The notes under the pieces were generated by a model. That model ran no database searches. It saw only the letters and a program-made list of their open reading frames with translations, and had not been told where the DNA came from. From NCBI GenBank assembly GCA_945860425.1, contig CAMAQU010000107.1, positions 1 to 6,184 on the forward strand: a stretch of DNA of 6,184 bases, written 5' to 3'. This DNA is from Sphingomonas paucimobilis. Lineage in GTDB: Bacteria; Pseudomonadota; Alphaproteobacteria; Sphingomonadales; Sphingomonadaceae. Below are positions 1 to 5,971 of the stretch, piece after piece (positions within the stretch are counted from its first letter, which is position 1; the number at the start of each line of letters is the position of its first letter). The position numbers and the translations under genes were made by a program.

Positions 1-214
1 CCAATGCAAAGCGGCCATCGGCCGCCAGCGGAACGGCCCGCCCATCAAGCAGGAGGTCCACTGTGCCCTTTGGGGCCCAGCCGAGCACATAGCCGCCCTG
101 CTCGGCGGCGCGATCCAACTGAATAGGGGCAGAGGGCGCGGCATCCTCAGCCTGCGCCATGGGAGATAGGAAGAGGCAGAGCGCAAATGCCGCCTGCCGC
201 ATCAAATTGATCAT
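1..214 (-). CDS. Secreted protein N-terminus, probable M23 family metallopeptidase (partial)
   Basis: Only the first 71 codons lie in the window; the rest continues beyond the left edge. The start reads MINLMRQAAFALCLFLSPMA followed by QA-E, a typical Sec signal peptide (short basic start, hydrophobic core, AQA cleavage site near residue 22), so the product should be exported to the periplasm. The mature part has a small beta-rich stretch with the phrase LLLDGRAVPLAADGRFAL, which resembles the N-terminal region of M23 (LytM-type) peptidoglycan endopeptidases found beside xseA in sphingomonads. The zinc-binding peptidase domain is not visible, so the function rests on this resemblance and context. 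The ATG overlaps the stop of the DUF2093 gene in an ATGA, implying translational coupling. A second ATG at 202 is a possible alternative start. It could also be an unrelated exported protein. Confidence 0.6.
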   Translation of the reverse strand, partial: MINLMRQAAFALCLFLSPMAQAEDAAPSAPIQLDRAAEQGGYVLGWAPKGTVDLLLDGRAVPLAADGRFAL

Positions 215-408
215 CCCTCGACGGCAGCACGCGCCGCGATTTCGGCGGTCGCATAGGGTTCCTGCTTGGTGACACTCCAATAGCGCAAGGCCTCCAGCGA
301 TACGGCAGCCCCCGATTTTGCGCAGATCACATGATCCCCATGCGCCAAAATGCGAAAGCCATTGGCCATATACATTAATCGTGCGGGGCGGCCTTGGGAC
401 ATCAGCAT
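211..408 (-). CDS. DUF2093 domain protein, function unknown
   Basis: This 65-residue protein matches the pattern I recall for DUF2093, a short alphaproteobacterial family. It has an N-terminal GFRILAHGDHVICAKSG segment (residues 17-33, a single cysteine at 29), then LEALRYWSVTKQEPYATAE (38-56), where LRYWSV followed by Q-E is the recognisable core. The first part looks like short beta strands and the C-terminal part like a helix. No signal peptide or membrane segment is present, so it is probably cytoplasmic. The ATG at 408 has an AAGGA at 415-419, six bases upstream, which favours it over the in-frame ATG at 402. It begins 14 bases after the xseA stop and its own stop overlaps the start of the exported protein downstream, so all three are likely cotranscribed. 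The biochemical role is unknown; I infer none. Confidence 0.85.
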   Translation of the reverse strand: MLMSQGRPARLMYMANGFRILAHGDHVICAKSGAAVSLEALRYWSVTKQEPYATAEIAARAAVEG

Positions 409-414
409 TGCTCT

Positions 415-419
415 TCCTT
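415..419 (-). promoter_or_regulatory. Ribosome binding site of the DUF2093 gene
   Basis: AAGGA on the minus strand lies six bases before the ATG at 408, inside the 14-base gap after the xseA stop. It supports 408 rather than the ATG at 402 as the start. Confidence 0.6.
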
Positions 420-422
420 CAT

Positions 423-1802
423 TCAGAACAGGTCGTTCTGTTCGGGCTTGGCCTCTTCATAGGCTCGCCCGGCGTCCTGCTCAACCCGCACATTGACGGA
501 CCCATCGGCAAAACGCAGCCGCAACGCCCCGGCGGCCTGTGCATCGGCGGCGCGTGTTATCGTGCCACCTGTCTGGCGCTCAATCCGCGCATAGCCCCGT
601 TCCAATATCTTATCGGGATTCAGGGAGGCCGCCACCCGCCACAGCTGATCAAGCCGGTTGTGCGCGGCTGTCATGCGCTGTGTGAGCATGATCGGGCGCA
701 AGGCCCCGGTGGCGCGGGCAAGGTCACCCCGTGCCTCAGAGACTATGTGAGACAGGCCACGCCGCAACCGATCCCCCAGATCATCAACCCGCTGGCTTTG
801 CGGGCCTAGCAGCGTCTCTGGCGTGGGCAGGTGGCGGACGGTCGCGTCCAGCCGCTCGCCCGCCCGCTCCCGATAGCGCTGCACACAGCGCAGGGCGCGC
901 CCGCTTATTGTCTGCAATCGGGCCAGTAACTCGGCCCGCACCGGCACGGCGATTTCGGCAGCGGCACTTGGGGTGGGGGCGCGCACATCGGCGGCAAAAT
1001 CACACAGGCTGGTGTCTGTTTCATGCCCAACGGCGGAGATGATCGGGATGGAGCAGCTCGCCACCGCACGCACGACCACTTCTTCGTTAAAGCCCCACAG
1101 ATCCTCAACCGATCCACCCCCGCGGGCGACGATGACCAGATCGGGGCGGTCCGGCCCTTGCATATTGGAAAATCCGGTGACGGCGGCGGCCACTTGGTCG
1201 GCAGACCCCTGACCTTGCACCAGCACGGGCCAGACGATGACGCGCGTGGGGCAGCGATCCTCCAACCGGTGGAGAATATCCCGAATCACGGCCCCCGTGG
1301 GCGATGTCACAACCCCGATGGTTTTCGGCAAAAAGGGCAAAGGCCGCTTGCGCTCTGCGGCGAACATCCCTTCGGCGGCGAGCTTTGCTTTGAGCTTTTC
1401 CAGCAGCGCCAAAAGCGCGCCTTCGCCGGCAATTTCCAGTGTCTCGACGACAATCTGATATTTGGATCGACCGGGAAAGGTGGTGAGCTTGCCCGTGGTG
1501 ATCACCTCAATGCCGTTCTGCGGCGCAAAGGCGAGCCGCAGCGTGCTGCCTTTCCACATGATGGCATCCATCGCGGCCTTTTCATCTTTCAGCGCGAAAT
1601 AGAGATGGCCCGATGACGCGCGCGTAAAGCCCGAAATTTCGCCCCGAATGCGGACATGGGAAAAGCCCTGTTCCACATGGCGTTTGAGCGCGGCTGAAAT
1701 TTCACTGACAGACAGCGCCCCTGCATTGTCGCCTGCGCGTTCCCCGGCTAACAGACCTGTCTTGCCTTCGGGCGCATCTTCAAAGGGCATTTGGGCGGGC
1801 AT
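423..1802 (-). CDS. xseA: Exodeoxyribonuclease VII large subunit
   Basis: XseA is the catalytic large subunit of exonuclease VII, which with several small XseB subunits degrades single-stranded DNA from both ends into acid-soluble oligonucleotides. It acts in the cytoplasm in repair and recombination. The 459 residues fit the family (E. coli about 456). An N-terminal OB-fold DNA-binding domain spans about residues 29-115. The catalytic core includes GVVTSPTGAVIRD (163-175), VARGGGSVEDLWGFNEE (225-241) and SAVGHETDTSLCDFAADVRA (256-275) followed by PTPSAAAE. The rest to about 400 is an Arg/Leu-rich helical, coiled-coil-like region, ending in NDLF. I chose the ATG at 1802 because AGAAGG lies exactly six bases upstream; the ATG at 1808 would directly abut that site. 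The small subunit gene xseB is not nearby. The gene diverges from purD with overlapping start codons and is followed by DUF2093. Confidence 0.97.
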   Translation of the reverse strand: MPAQMPFEDAPEGKTGLLAGERAGDNAGALSVSEISAALKRHVEQGFSHVRIRGEISGFTRASSGHLYFALKDEKAAMDAIMWKGSTLRLAFAPQNGIEVITTGKLTTFPGRSKYQIVVETLEIAGEGALLALLEKLKAKLAAEGMFAAERKRPLPFLPKTIGVVTSPTGAVIRDILHRLEDRCPTRVIVWPVLVQGQGSADQVAAAVTGFSNMQGPDRPDLVIVARGGGSVEDLWGFNEEVVVRAVASCSIPIISAVGHETDTSLCDFAADVRAPTPSAAAEIAVPVRAELLARLQTISGRALRCVQRYRERAGERLDATVRHLPTPETLLGPQSQRVDDLGDRLRRGLSHIVSEARGDLARATGALRPIMLTQRMTAAHNRLDQLWRVAASLNPDKILERGYARIERQTGGTITRAADAQAAGALRLRFADGSVNVRVEQDAGRAYEEAKPEQNDLF

Positions 1803-3072
1803 GAACATCCTTCTGATCGGCAGTGGCGGGCGTGAACATGCGCTGGCATGGAAGCTGGCGCAATCGCCTCTTTGCGATACACTCTATGCAGCGCCCGGCA
1901 ACCCCGGCATTGCAGCGCACGCCGCCTGCATATCGCTCGATGTAACAGATCATGAAGCCGTCATCGCCTTTTGCCGGGTCAAGGGCATTGGCCTTGTCGT
2001 CATTGGCCCCGAAGCGCCTTTGGTCGATGGGCTGGGCGATAGCCTGCGCGCCTTTGCCATTCCTGTCTTTGGCCCTAGCGCCAGCGCCGCCCGGTTGGAG
2101 GGATCCAAGGGTTTCACCAAGGATTTGTGCACCCGTGCCCATATCCCCACTGCCGCTTATGCGCGCCATGCGGACAAGGCCGCCGCGCTTGCCGATTTGG
2201 CGCGCTTTGGCCTGCCTGTCGTCATCAAGGCGGATGGGCTGGCGGCGGGCAAGGGCGTGATCATCGCCGAAACCGAAGCTGAAGCGCGGGACGCGATTGA
2301 GGATATGTTCGGCGGTGGCTTTGGCACAGCGGGTGCCGAAGTTGTGCTTGAAGAATTTATGCTGGGCGAAGAGGCGAGCTTTTTTGCCCTGACCGATGGG
2401 CGCGATGTTGTCGCCTTTGGATCGGCGCAGGATCATAAGCGCGTCGGCGATGGCGATGTTGGGCCGAATACCGGCGGTATGGGCGCTTATTCCCCCGCCC
2501 GCGTGTTGACTCCCGCGCTTGAAGCGCGCGTGATGGCTGAGATTATCGCGCCGACGGTGCGCACCATGGCGCAAGAGGGAAATCCCTATTCCGGCGTCCT
2601 CTTCGCAGGGCTGATGCTGACCGACGCGGGGCCAAAGCTCATCGAGTATAATTGCCGCTTTGGCGATCCGGAATGTCAGGTGCTGATGACTCGCTTTGAA
2701 GGTGATCTGGTGTCGCTGCTCGCCGCCATTGCCGATGGGCAGCTGGCAGAGGCCGAGACGCCCGAATTTTCGAGCGATACTGCGTTGACCGTCGTGATGG
2801 CCGCCAAAGGCTATCCAGGAACGCCGGAAAAGGGCGGGGCGATCCACCTGCCCGACAGCCCGAATGCGATGATCTTTCACGCCGGCACGGCGCTGCAGGA
2901 GGGGCAATTGGTCGCCAATGGCGGCCGTGTGCTCAATGTGACGGCAACGGGTGCCAGCGTCACTGAGGCACAGACCCGTGCCTATGCCGCTGTCGATGCA
3001 ATTGATTTCCCAACAGGCTTTTGCCGCCGCGACATTGGCTGGCGCGAAGTCGCGCGGGAGAAGGGAGAGTAA
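1801..3072 (+). CDS. purD: Phosphoribosylamine-glycine ligase (GAR synthetase)
   Basis: PurD joins 5-phosphoribosylamine and glycine using ATP to give glycinamide ribonucleotide, the second step of de novo purine synthesis, in the cytoplasm. The 423 residues are the normal length for a monofunctional enzyme. The N-terminal domain opens with MNILLIGSGGREHALAW (1-17) and carries GPEAPLVDGL (69-78). The ATP-grasp region shows VIKADGLAAGKGV (141-153), EEFMLGEEASFF (184-195) and the family signature DHKRVGDGDVGPNTGGMGAY (211-230). Metal-binding E282 and N284 sit in IEYNCRFGDPE (281-291). The C-terminal domain ends with FCRRDIGW. The ATG at 1801 is set by homology; an upstream in-frame ATG would add about 50 non-conserved residues antisense to xseA. 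The ribosome binding site is weak (GGGCGGGC just upstream, AAAGGG 13 bases away). It converges on rlmH across a palindromic repeat array. Confidence 0.98.
   Translation: MNILLIGSGGREHALAWKLAQSPLCDTLYAAPGNPGIAAHAACISLDVTDHEAVIAFCRVKGIGLVVIGPEAPLVDGLGDSLRAFAIPVFGPSASAARLEGSKGFTKDLCTRAHIPTAAYARHADKAAALADLARFGLPVVIKADGLAAGKGVIIAETEAEARDAIEDMFGGGFGTAGAEVVLEEFMLGEEASFFALTDGRDVVAFGSAQDHKRVGDGDVGPNTGGMGAYSPARVLTPALEARVMAEIIAPTVRTMAQEGNPYSGVLFAGLMLTDAGPKLIEYNCRFGDPECQVLMTRFEGDLVSLLAAIADGQLAEAETPEFSSDTALTVVMAAKGYPGTPEKGGAIHLPDSPNAMIFHAGTALQEGQLVANGGRVLNVTATGASVTEAQTRAYAAVDAIDFPTGFCRRDIGWREVAREKGE
1809..1814 (-). promoter_or_regulatory. Ribosome binding site deciding the xseA start
   Basis: AGAAGG on the minus strand is followed by six bases and then the ATG at 1802. 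It lies inside purD codons 3-5. It is the reason for preferring 1802 over 1808 as the xseA start. Confidence 0.65.
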
Positions 3073-3196
3073 ACCCTCCCCTAGCCCCTCCCGCCTGCGG
3101 GAGGGGAATCGGTTTCTGGTCCTCCCCGCCTGCGGGAGGGAATAGTTCTTGGTCTCTCCCCTCCCGCGAGCGGGAGGGGCCGGGGGAGGGCTAGGC
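3073..3196. repeat. Three-unit palindromic repeat array between convergent genes; possible bidirectional terminator
   Basis: The entire gap between the purD and rlmH stops consists of three GC-rich palindromes spaced 36-37 bases apart. Unit 1 (3085-3106) is a perfect 10-bp stem, CCCCTCCCGC with its complement. Unit 2 (3121-3140) is the same stem with a one-base slip. Unit 3 (3158-3179) is again a perfect 10-bp stem. The linkers are related: both begin with AAT and contain TT and then GGTC, so the array looks like a tandem duplication of about 36 bp. The outer flanks (3074-3088 and 3177-3190) are also near-complementary, allowing one larger fold. Such elements resemble the dispersed REP-like palindromes common between genes in sphingomonad genomes. 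Placed between convergent stops, it could terminate or stabilise both transcripts, but no clear T-tract follows any stem. Confidence 0.85.
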
Positions 3197-3619
3197 TCAC
3201 CCTTCCCGGTGATAGGGGTGACCTGCAATAATGCTCGTCGCCCGGTAAAGCTGTTCGACCAGCATCGCGCGCGCCAGCATATGGGGCCAGGTGGCCTTGC
3301 CAAAGGCGATGAAGTGGGTGGCGGAGGCGCGCTCTTCAGGGGTGAGGCCGTCGGCTGCACCGATTAGGATGCGCACTTCGCGGGTGCCCGTGTCGCGCCA
3401 TTTTTCAAGCTGTTGGGCAAAGGAGAGCGAGGACATCTGATCGCCCGTCTCATCCATCGCCACAATGATCGTGCCGGGCGAAACGGGCGGGGCCTTGCCC
3501 CCTATGTCGGGCAGTTCGGTGATCTGAAAGGGCCAGGTCAGGCGCTTGGCATAGCGCGTGATCAGATCGGACTCTGGGCAGCGGCCGATCTTTCCTCTGG
3601 CAATGATGTGAAGCTTCAA
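3197..3619 (-). CDS. rlmH: 23S rRNA pseudouridine(1915)-N3-methyltransferase RlmH (SPOUT family)
   Basis: RlmH methylates N3 of pseudouridine 1915 in helix 69 of 23S rRNA on assembled 70S ribosomes, with S-adenosylmethionine. The protein is 140 residues, the usual alphaproteobacterial length (E. coli 155). It begins (L/M)KLHIIARGKIG, has the knot-forming SAM-binding segment ILIGAADGLTPEE (84-96, with GAADG where many members have GGADG), and ends GHPYHREG (133-140), the conserved C-terminus that contacts RNA. The start is a TTG at 3619 that overlaps the rsfS stop as TTGA. No ATG or GTG fits the homologous N-terminus, and no Shine-Dalgarno is visible, so translation probably depends on ribosomes finishing rsfS. 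A longer open frame upstream to 3769 merely reads through rsfS in another frame. It is last in the proA-nadD-rsfS-rlmH run and converges on purD. Confidence 0.95.
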   Translation of the reverse strand: MKLHIIARGKIGRCPESDLITRYAKRLTWPFQITELPDIGGKAPPVSPGTIIVAMDETGDQMSSLSFAQQLEKWRDTGTREVRILIGAADGLTPEERASATHFIAFGKATWPHMLARAMLVEQLYRATSIIAGHPYHREG

Positions 3620-3993
3620 GCGCCCGGTGCGTCGCCAAACGCCCACATGCGTTCGAGATTGTAAAAGCTGCGCACTTCCGGGCGGAAGAGATGGACGATC
3701 ACATCGCCCGCATCGATCAGCACCCAATCGGCATTGGGCAGGCCTTCGATCCGCGCGACGCGGCCGCATTGCTGCTTAATCTTGGTCTGAAGCTTTTGCG
3801 CCATCGATGCGACCTGACGGGTCGACCGGCCACTGGCGATCACCATATGGTCGGCAATGGCGGATTTTCCGGCAAGCGGAATGGAGACGGTTTCCACCGC
3901 CTGATCATCTTCCAATGATTGCAGAATGACCTTGTGAAGGGTCTCAACCGAATCCGCCTCTGCGGCAGCTTTGCGTTTGGGGGCAGCGGGCAA
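3616..3993 (-). CDS. rsfS: Ribosome silencing factor RsfS
   Basis: RsfS binds ribosomal protein L14 (uL14) on the 50S subunit and blocks joining with 30S, lowering translation in starvation or stationary phase. From the chosen start it has 125 residues, a normal length. The DUF143/Iojap-like domain spans about 16-117 and shows KSAIADHMVIASGRSTRQVA (43-62), DWVLIDAGDVIVHLF (89-103) and RSFYNLERMW (108-117). The N-terminal 15 residues are Ala/Lys-rich and poorly conserved. No ATG or GTG is available upstream of the conserved domain. Two in-frame TTGs compete: 4005, whose TTGA overlaps the nadD stop, and 3993, which has GAGGA five bases upstream. I prefer 3993 because of that site; starting at 4005 would give 129 residues. 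rsfS next to nadD and rlmH is a widespread arrangement. Confidence 0.94.
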   Translation of the reverse strand: MPAAPKRKAAAEADSVETLHKVILQSLEDDQAVETVSIPLAGKSAIADHMVIASGRSTRQVASMAQKLQTKIKQQCGRVARIEGLPNADWVLIDAGDVIVHLFRPEVRSFYNLERMWAFGDAPGA

Positions 3994-3998
3994 AATAA

Positions 3999-4003
3999 TC
4001 CTC
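3999..4003 (-). promoter_or_regulatory. Ribosome binding site of rsfS, overlapping the nadD stop
   Basis: GAGGA on the minus strand shares two bases with the nadD TGA stop (4004-4002) and lies five bases before the TTG at 3993. It favours 3993 over the TTG at 4005 as the rsfS start and would place initiation where a ribosome terminates nadD. Confidence 0.55.
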
Positions 4004-4664
4004 AATCAACAAGGCGATGCGTCACGGCATCGCGCACAGGGGTGTGGGGCAAGGCGCTCGACCAGTCCGGGTCAGCCCGGCGAAGCGCTGTGGCGGAGGT
4101 TTTATCGGGGCGAAAGCGCAAGAGCACGAGCGCCGGCGGTCTCCACATCGTCCCCTTAAAAGCGGCTGACCGGGGGCGGACGAACCCACGAAGCCATCCC
4201 ATGGCGCGGCTCGCCTGGGCAGGTGCATCATATCCCGGCCGGGCGATGACTGCAATCGGCATCGTACGCGCAATCGTGCGCCAGTCTTTCCAGTCACTAA
4301 ACTGGGCAAGATTATCCGCGCCCATCAGCCACACAAAGCTCCGTTCCGGGTGCCGACGGCGCAAGGCGCGCAGCGTATCCACGGTGTAGCGTGTGCCAAG
4401 CTGTTGTTCGATGGCGGTCGCGCGGATGATGCTGCGGCGCGCGCATTTTTGGGCAGAGCGTAAGCGGACGGCCAAGGGGGCCATCCCCGTCCTGGGTTTC
4501 AGCGGATTTCCGAGGGAAACTAGCCACCAGACTTCATCCAGGCCAAGCGCCTTTGCCGCCAAAAGGCTGATCTGGCGGTGCGCGGCATGGGCCGGGTTGA
4601 AGGACCCGCCAAGAAGGCCTGTCTTGATCAGGGCCGTATCTGCCCGGTGCCGCGGACGACCCAT
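4002..4664 (-). CDS. nadD: Nicotinate-nucleotide adenylyltransferase
   Basis: NadD transfers AMP from ATP to nicotinate mononucleotide, giving deamido-NAD, the penultimate step of NAD synthesis. The 220-residue cytoplasmic protein has the nucleotidyltransferase fold: GLLGGSFNPAHAAHR (16-30) with ATP-binding H26 and H29, DEVWWLVSLGNPLK (43-56), FVWLMGADNLAQF (110-122), and the C-terminal TSATALR (189-195) standing for the usual ISSTxIR. The nucleotide motif is HAAH rather than the common HxGH, so the glycine is alanine. The ATG at 4664 overlaps the end of proA by 37 bases and adds an Arg-rich stretch before the conserved domain. No good ribosome binding site precedes it (GGAAGG is about 15 bases away). 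A CTG at 4631 overlapping the proA stop as CTGA would remove the extension but is a rare start type, so I keep ATG. Confidence 0.94.
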   Translation of the reverse strand: MGRPRHRADTALIKTGLLGGSFNPAHAAHRQISLLAAKALGLDEVWWLVSLGNPLKPRTGMAPLAVRLRSAQKCARRSIIRATAIEQQLGTRYTVDTLRALRRRHPERSFVWLMGADNLAQFSDWKDWRTIARTMPIAVIARPGYDAPAQASRAMGWLRGFVRPRSAAFKGTMWRPPALVLLRFRPDKTSATALRRADPDWSSALPHTPVRDAVTHRLVD

Positions 4665-5890
4665 TTATAGGTGGTCAGCCCTTCCAGCGCGACAGGGCCG
4701 CGCGCGTGCAGTCGGCCGGTCGCAATCCCAATCTCTGCGCCCAGCCCAAATTCCCCGCCATCGGCAAATTGGGTGGAGGCATTCCACAAGACAATGGCCG
4801 AATCGACTCCGGCCAGAAACGCCTCAGCGGTCTGGCGATCTTCGGTGATGATGGCATCGGTATGGTGGGACCCGTGCGTTGCGATATGCGCCATCGCCTC
4901 GGTCACATCGTCGACCAGCGCCACCGAGCAAATGGCATCCAGATATTCGGTGTCCCAATCCTCAGGGACAGCAGGCGTAATGCGCGGGTCAAGTGCCTGA
5001 ACCTCTGGCGTGCCGCGCACCGCACAACCCGCATCCAGCAATGACGTAACAATCTGCGCCGGTGCGCCAAACTGCCGATCGATCAACACCGTTTCGGTGG
5101 ATCCGCAAATGCCGGTGCGCCGCATCTTGGCATTCAAGACAATCGCAATGGCCTTATCTGCATCGGCCGCGCGGTCGACATAGCAATGGTTGATGCCATC
5201 CAAATGGGCGAGCACAGGCACGCGCGCTTCATCCTGCACACGCGCGACCAGAGCCTTGCCGCCGCGTGGAATGATGATGTCGATGAGGCCATGGGCGGCG
5301 AGCATCGCGCCAACGGCGGCCCGATCTTGTGTCGGGACAAGTTGAACTGCCTTTTCCGGCAATCCGGCGGCGATCAGGCCTGATTGGAAGGCGGCAAAAA
5401 TCGCCCGGTTGCTGTGCACAGCCTCACTGCCGCCGCGCAGCAAGGCCGCATTGCCAGAGGCAAGGCACAGGGCGGCGGCATCCGCCGTAACATTGGGGCG
5501 ACTTTCATAGATGATGCCAATCACGCCCAAGGGTACGCGCACGCGCGAAATGGCCATGCCATTGGGGCGGATGCTTTCATCGATCGTCGCACCCACCGGG
5601 TCGGGCAGGTGGGCAACGGCCTCCACACCGGCGGCCATCCCGTCGATCCGCCCGGCATCCAGCCGAAGCCGATCCAGCATCGCGCCAGAGAGGCCCGCTT
5701 TCGCCCCGGCCTCCATATCCTGTTGATTGGCCAAAAGAATTTCCGCCGTCGCCGTGCGCAGAGCATGTGCCGCCGCAATTAGCGCCTCAGATTTGCGGGC
5801 TGTTGGGGTTTGGGCAAGCATCGCCGAGGCCGCACGCGCATGGCGCGCCATATCGGCAATGAGGGCGGTGGGGGTGCTGAAGTCCTGCAT
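4628..5890 (-). CDS. proA: Glutamate-5-semialdehyde dehydrogenase (gamma-glutamyl phosphate reductase)
   Basis: ProA reduces gamma-glutamyl phosphate with NADPH to glutamate-5-semialdehyde, the second step of proline synthesis, after ProB (not in this window). The 420-residue cytoplasmic protein has the aldehyde dehydrogenase fold. Visible motifs are VPLGVIGIIYESRPNVT (119-135), LLRGGSEA (150-157), NAKMRRTGICGSTET (253-267) with catalytic C262, and the ProA signature VTEAMAHIATHGSHHTDAI (329-347). It ends with FGLGAEIGIATGRLHARGP (382-400), then LEGLTTYKW. The start is uncertain between ATG 5890 and TTG 5899, which directly follows an in-frame TAA. I chose ATG; neither has a well-spaced ribosome binding site (GGCGG lies only two bases before the ATG). 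It is the first gene after a 129-bp gap, so a promoter may lie there, though I see no convincing -35/-10 pair. Its end overlaps nadD by 37 bases. Confidence 0.97.
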   Translation of the reverse strand: MQDFSTPTALIADMARHARAASAMLAQTPTARKSEALIAAAHALRTATAEILLANQQDMEAGAKAGLSGAMLDRLRLDAGRIDGMAAGVEAVAHLPDPVGATIDESIRPNGMAISRVRVPLGVIGIIYESRPNVTADAAALCLASGNAALLRGGSEAVHSNRAIFAAFQSGLIAAGLPEKAVQLVPTQDRAAVGAMLAAHGLIDIIIPRGGKALVARVQDEARVPVLAHLDGINHCYVDRAADADKAIAIVLNAKMRRTGICGSTETVLIDRQFGAPAQIVTSLLDAGCAVRGTPEVQALDPRITPAVPEDWDTEYLDAICSVALVDDVTEAMAHIATHGSHHTDAIITEDRQTAEAFLAGVDSAIVLWNASTQFADGGEFGLGAEIGIATGRLHARGPVALEGLTTYKWVVRGTGQIRP

Positions 5891-5971
5891 ATCCGCCAAT
5901 TAGCAAAGGGCCGGATAAAAGGCAAAGTACGGGGGCATGGCAGGGCAGGGCAAGGTTAGGATATCGCAACG

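Noticed and set aside
402..422. Six-codon open frame (ATG at 422) bridging the xseA stop and the DUF2093 start
   Set aside because: Too short to judge; a TGAATG next to a purine-rich ribosome binding site can easily arise by chance.
318..1616. Several plus-strand open frames opposite xseA and the DUF2093 gene
   Set aside because: All are antisense shadows of conserved genes, rich in Arg/Pro/Gly/His, with no family resemblance or supporting ribosome binding site.
1648..1800. Upstream in-frame extension of purD
   Set aside because: The added residues are antisense xseA sequence and do not resemble any PurD N-terminus; homology starts exactly at MNILLIGSGG (1801).
3085..3179. Possible CRISPR array, because of regularly spaced repeats
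   Set aside because: The units are self-complementary GC palindromes about 36 bases apart with similar, degenerate linkers rather than unique spacers, and no cas gene is present.
1780..3360. 526-residue open frame on the minus strand, antisense to purD and running through the repeat array
   Set aside because: It is the complement of a strongly conserved purD reading frame in GC-rich DNA, has a low-complexity Arg/Gly/His composition and reads through the palindromic repeats; no recognisable domain.
3620..3769. Upstream extension of rlmH
   Set aside because: It reads rsfS DNA in another frame, is Arg/Cys-rich and non-conserved; the RlmH family begins at the TTG at 3619.
5787..5969. 60-codon minus-strand open frame starting at a TTG in the ftsH-proA gap, possible leader peptide
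   Set aside because: It begins with TTG and no ribosome binding site, overlaps the proA start by about 100 bases in another frame, and lacks the Pro-codon run or attenuator structure expected of a proline leader.
5891..5971. Candidate proA promoter (TTGCCC, 17 bases, GTACTT on the minus strand)
   Set aside because: The -10 match is poor and the region is GC-rich, so the pairing is not distinguishable from chance.
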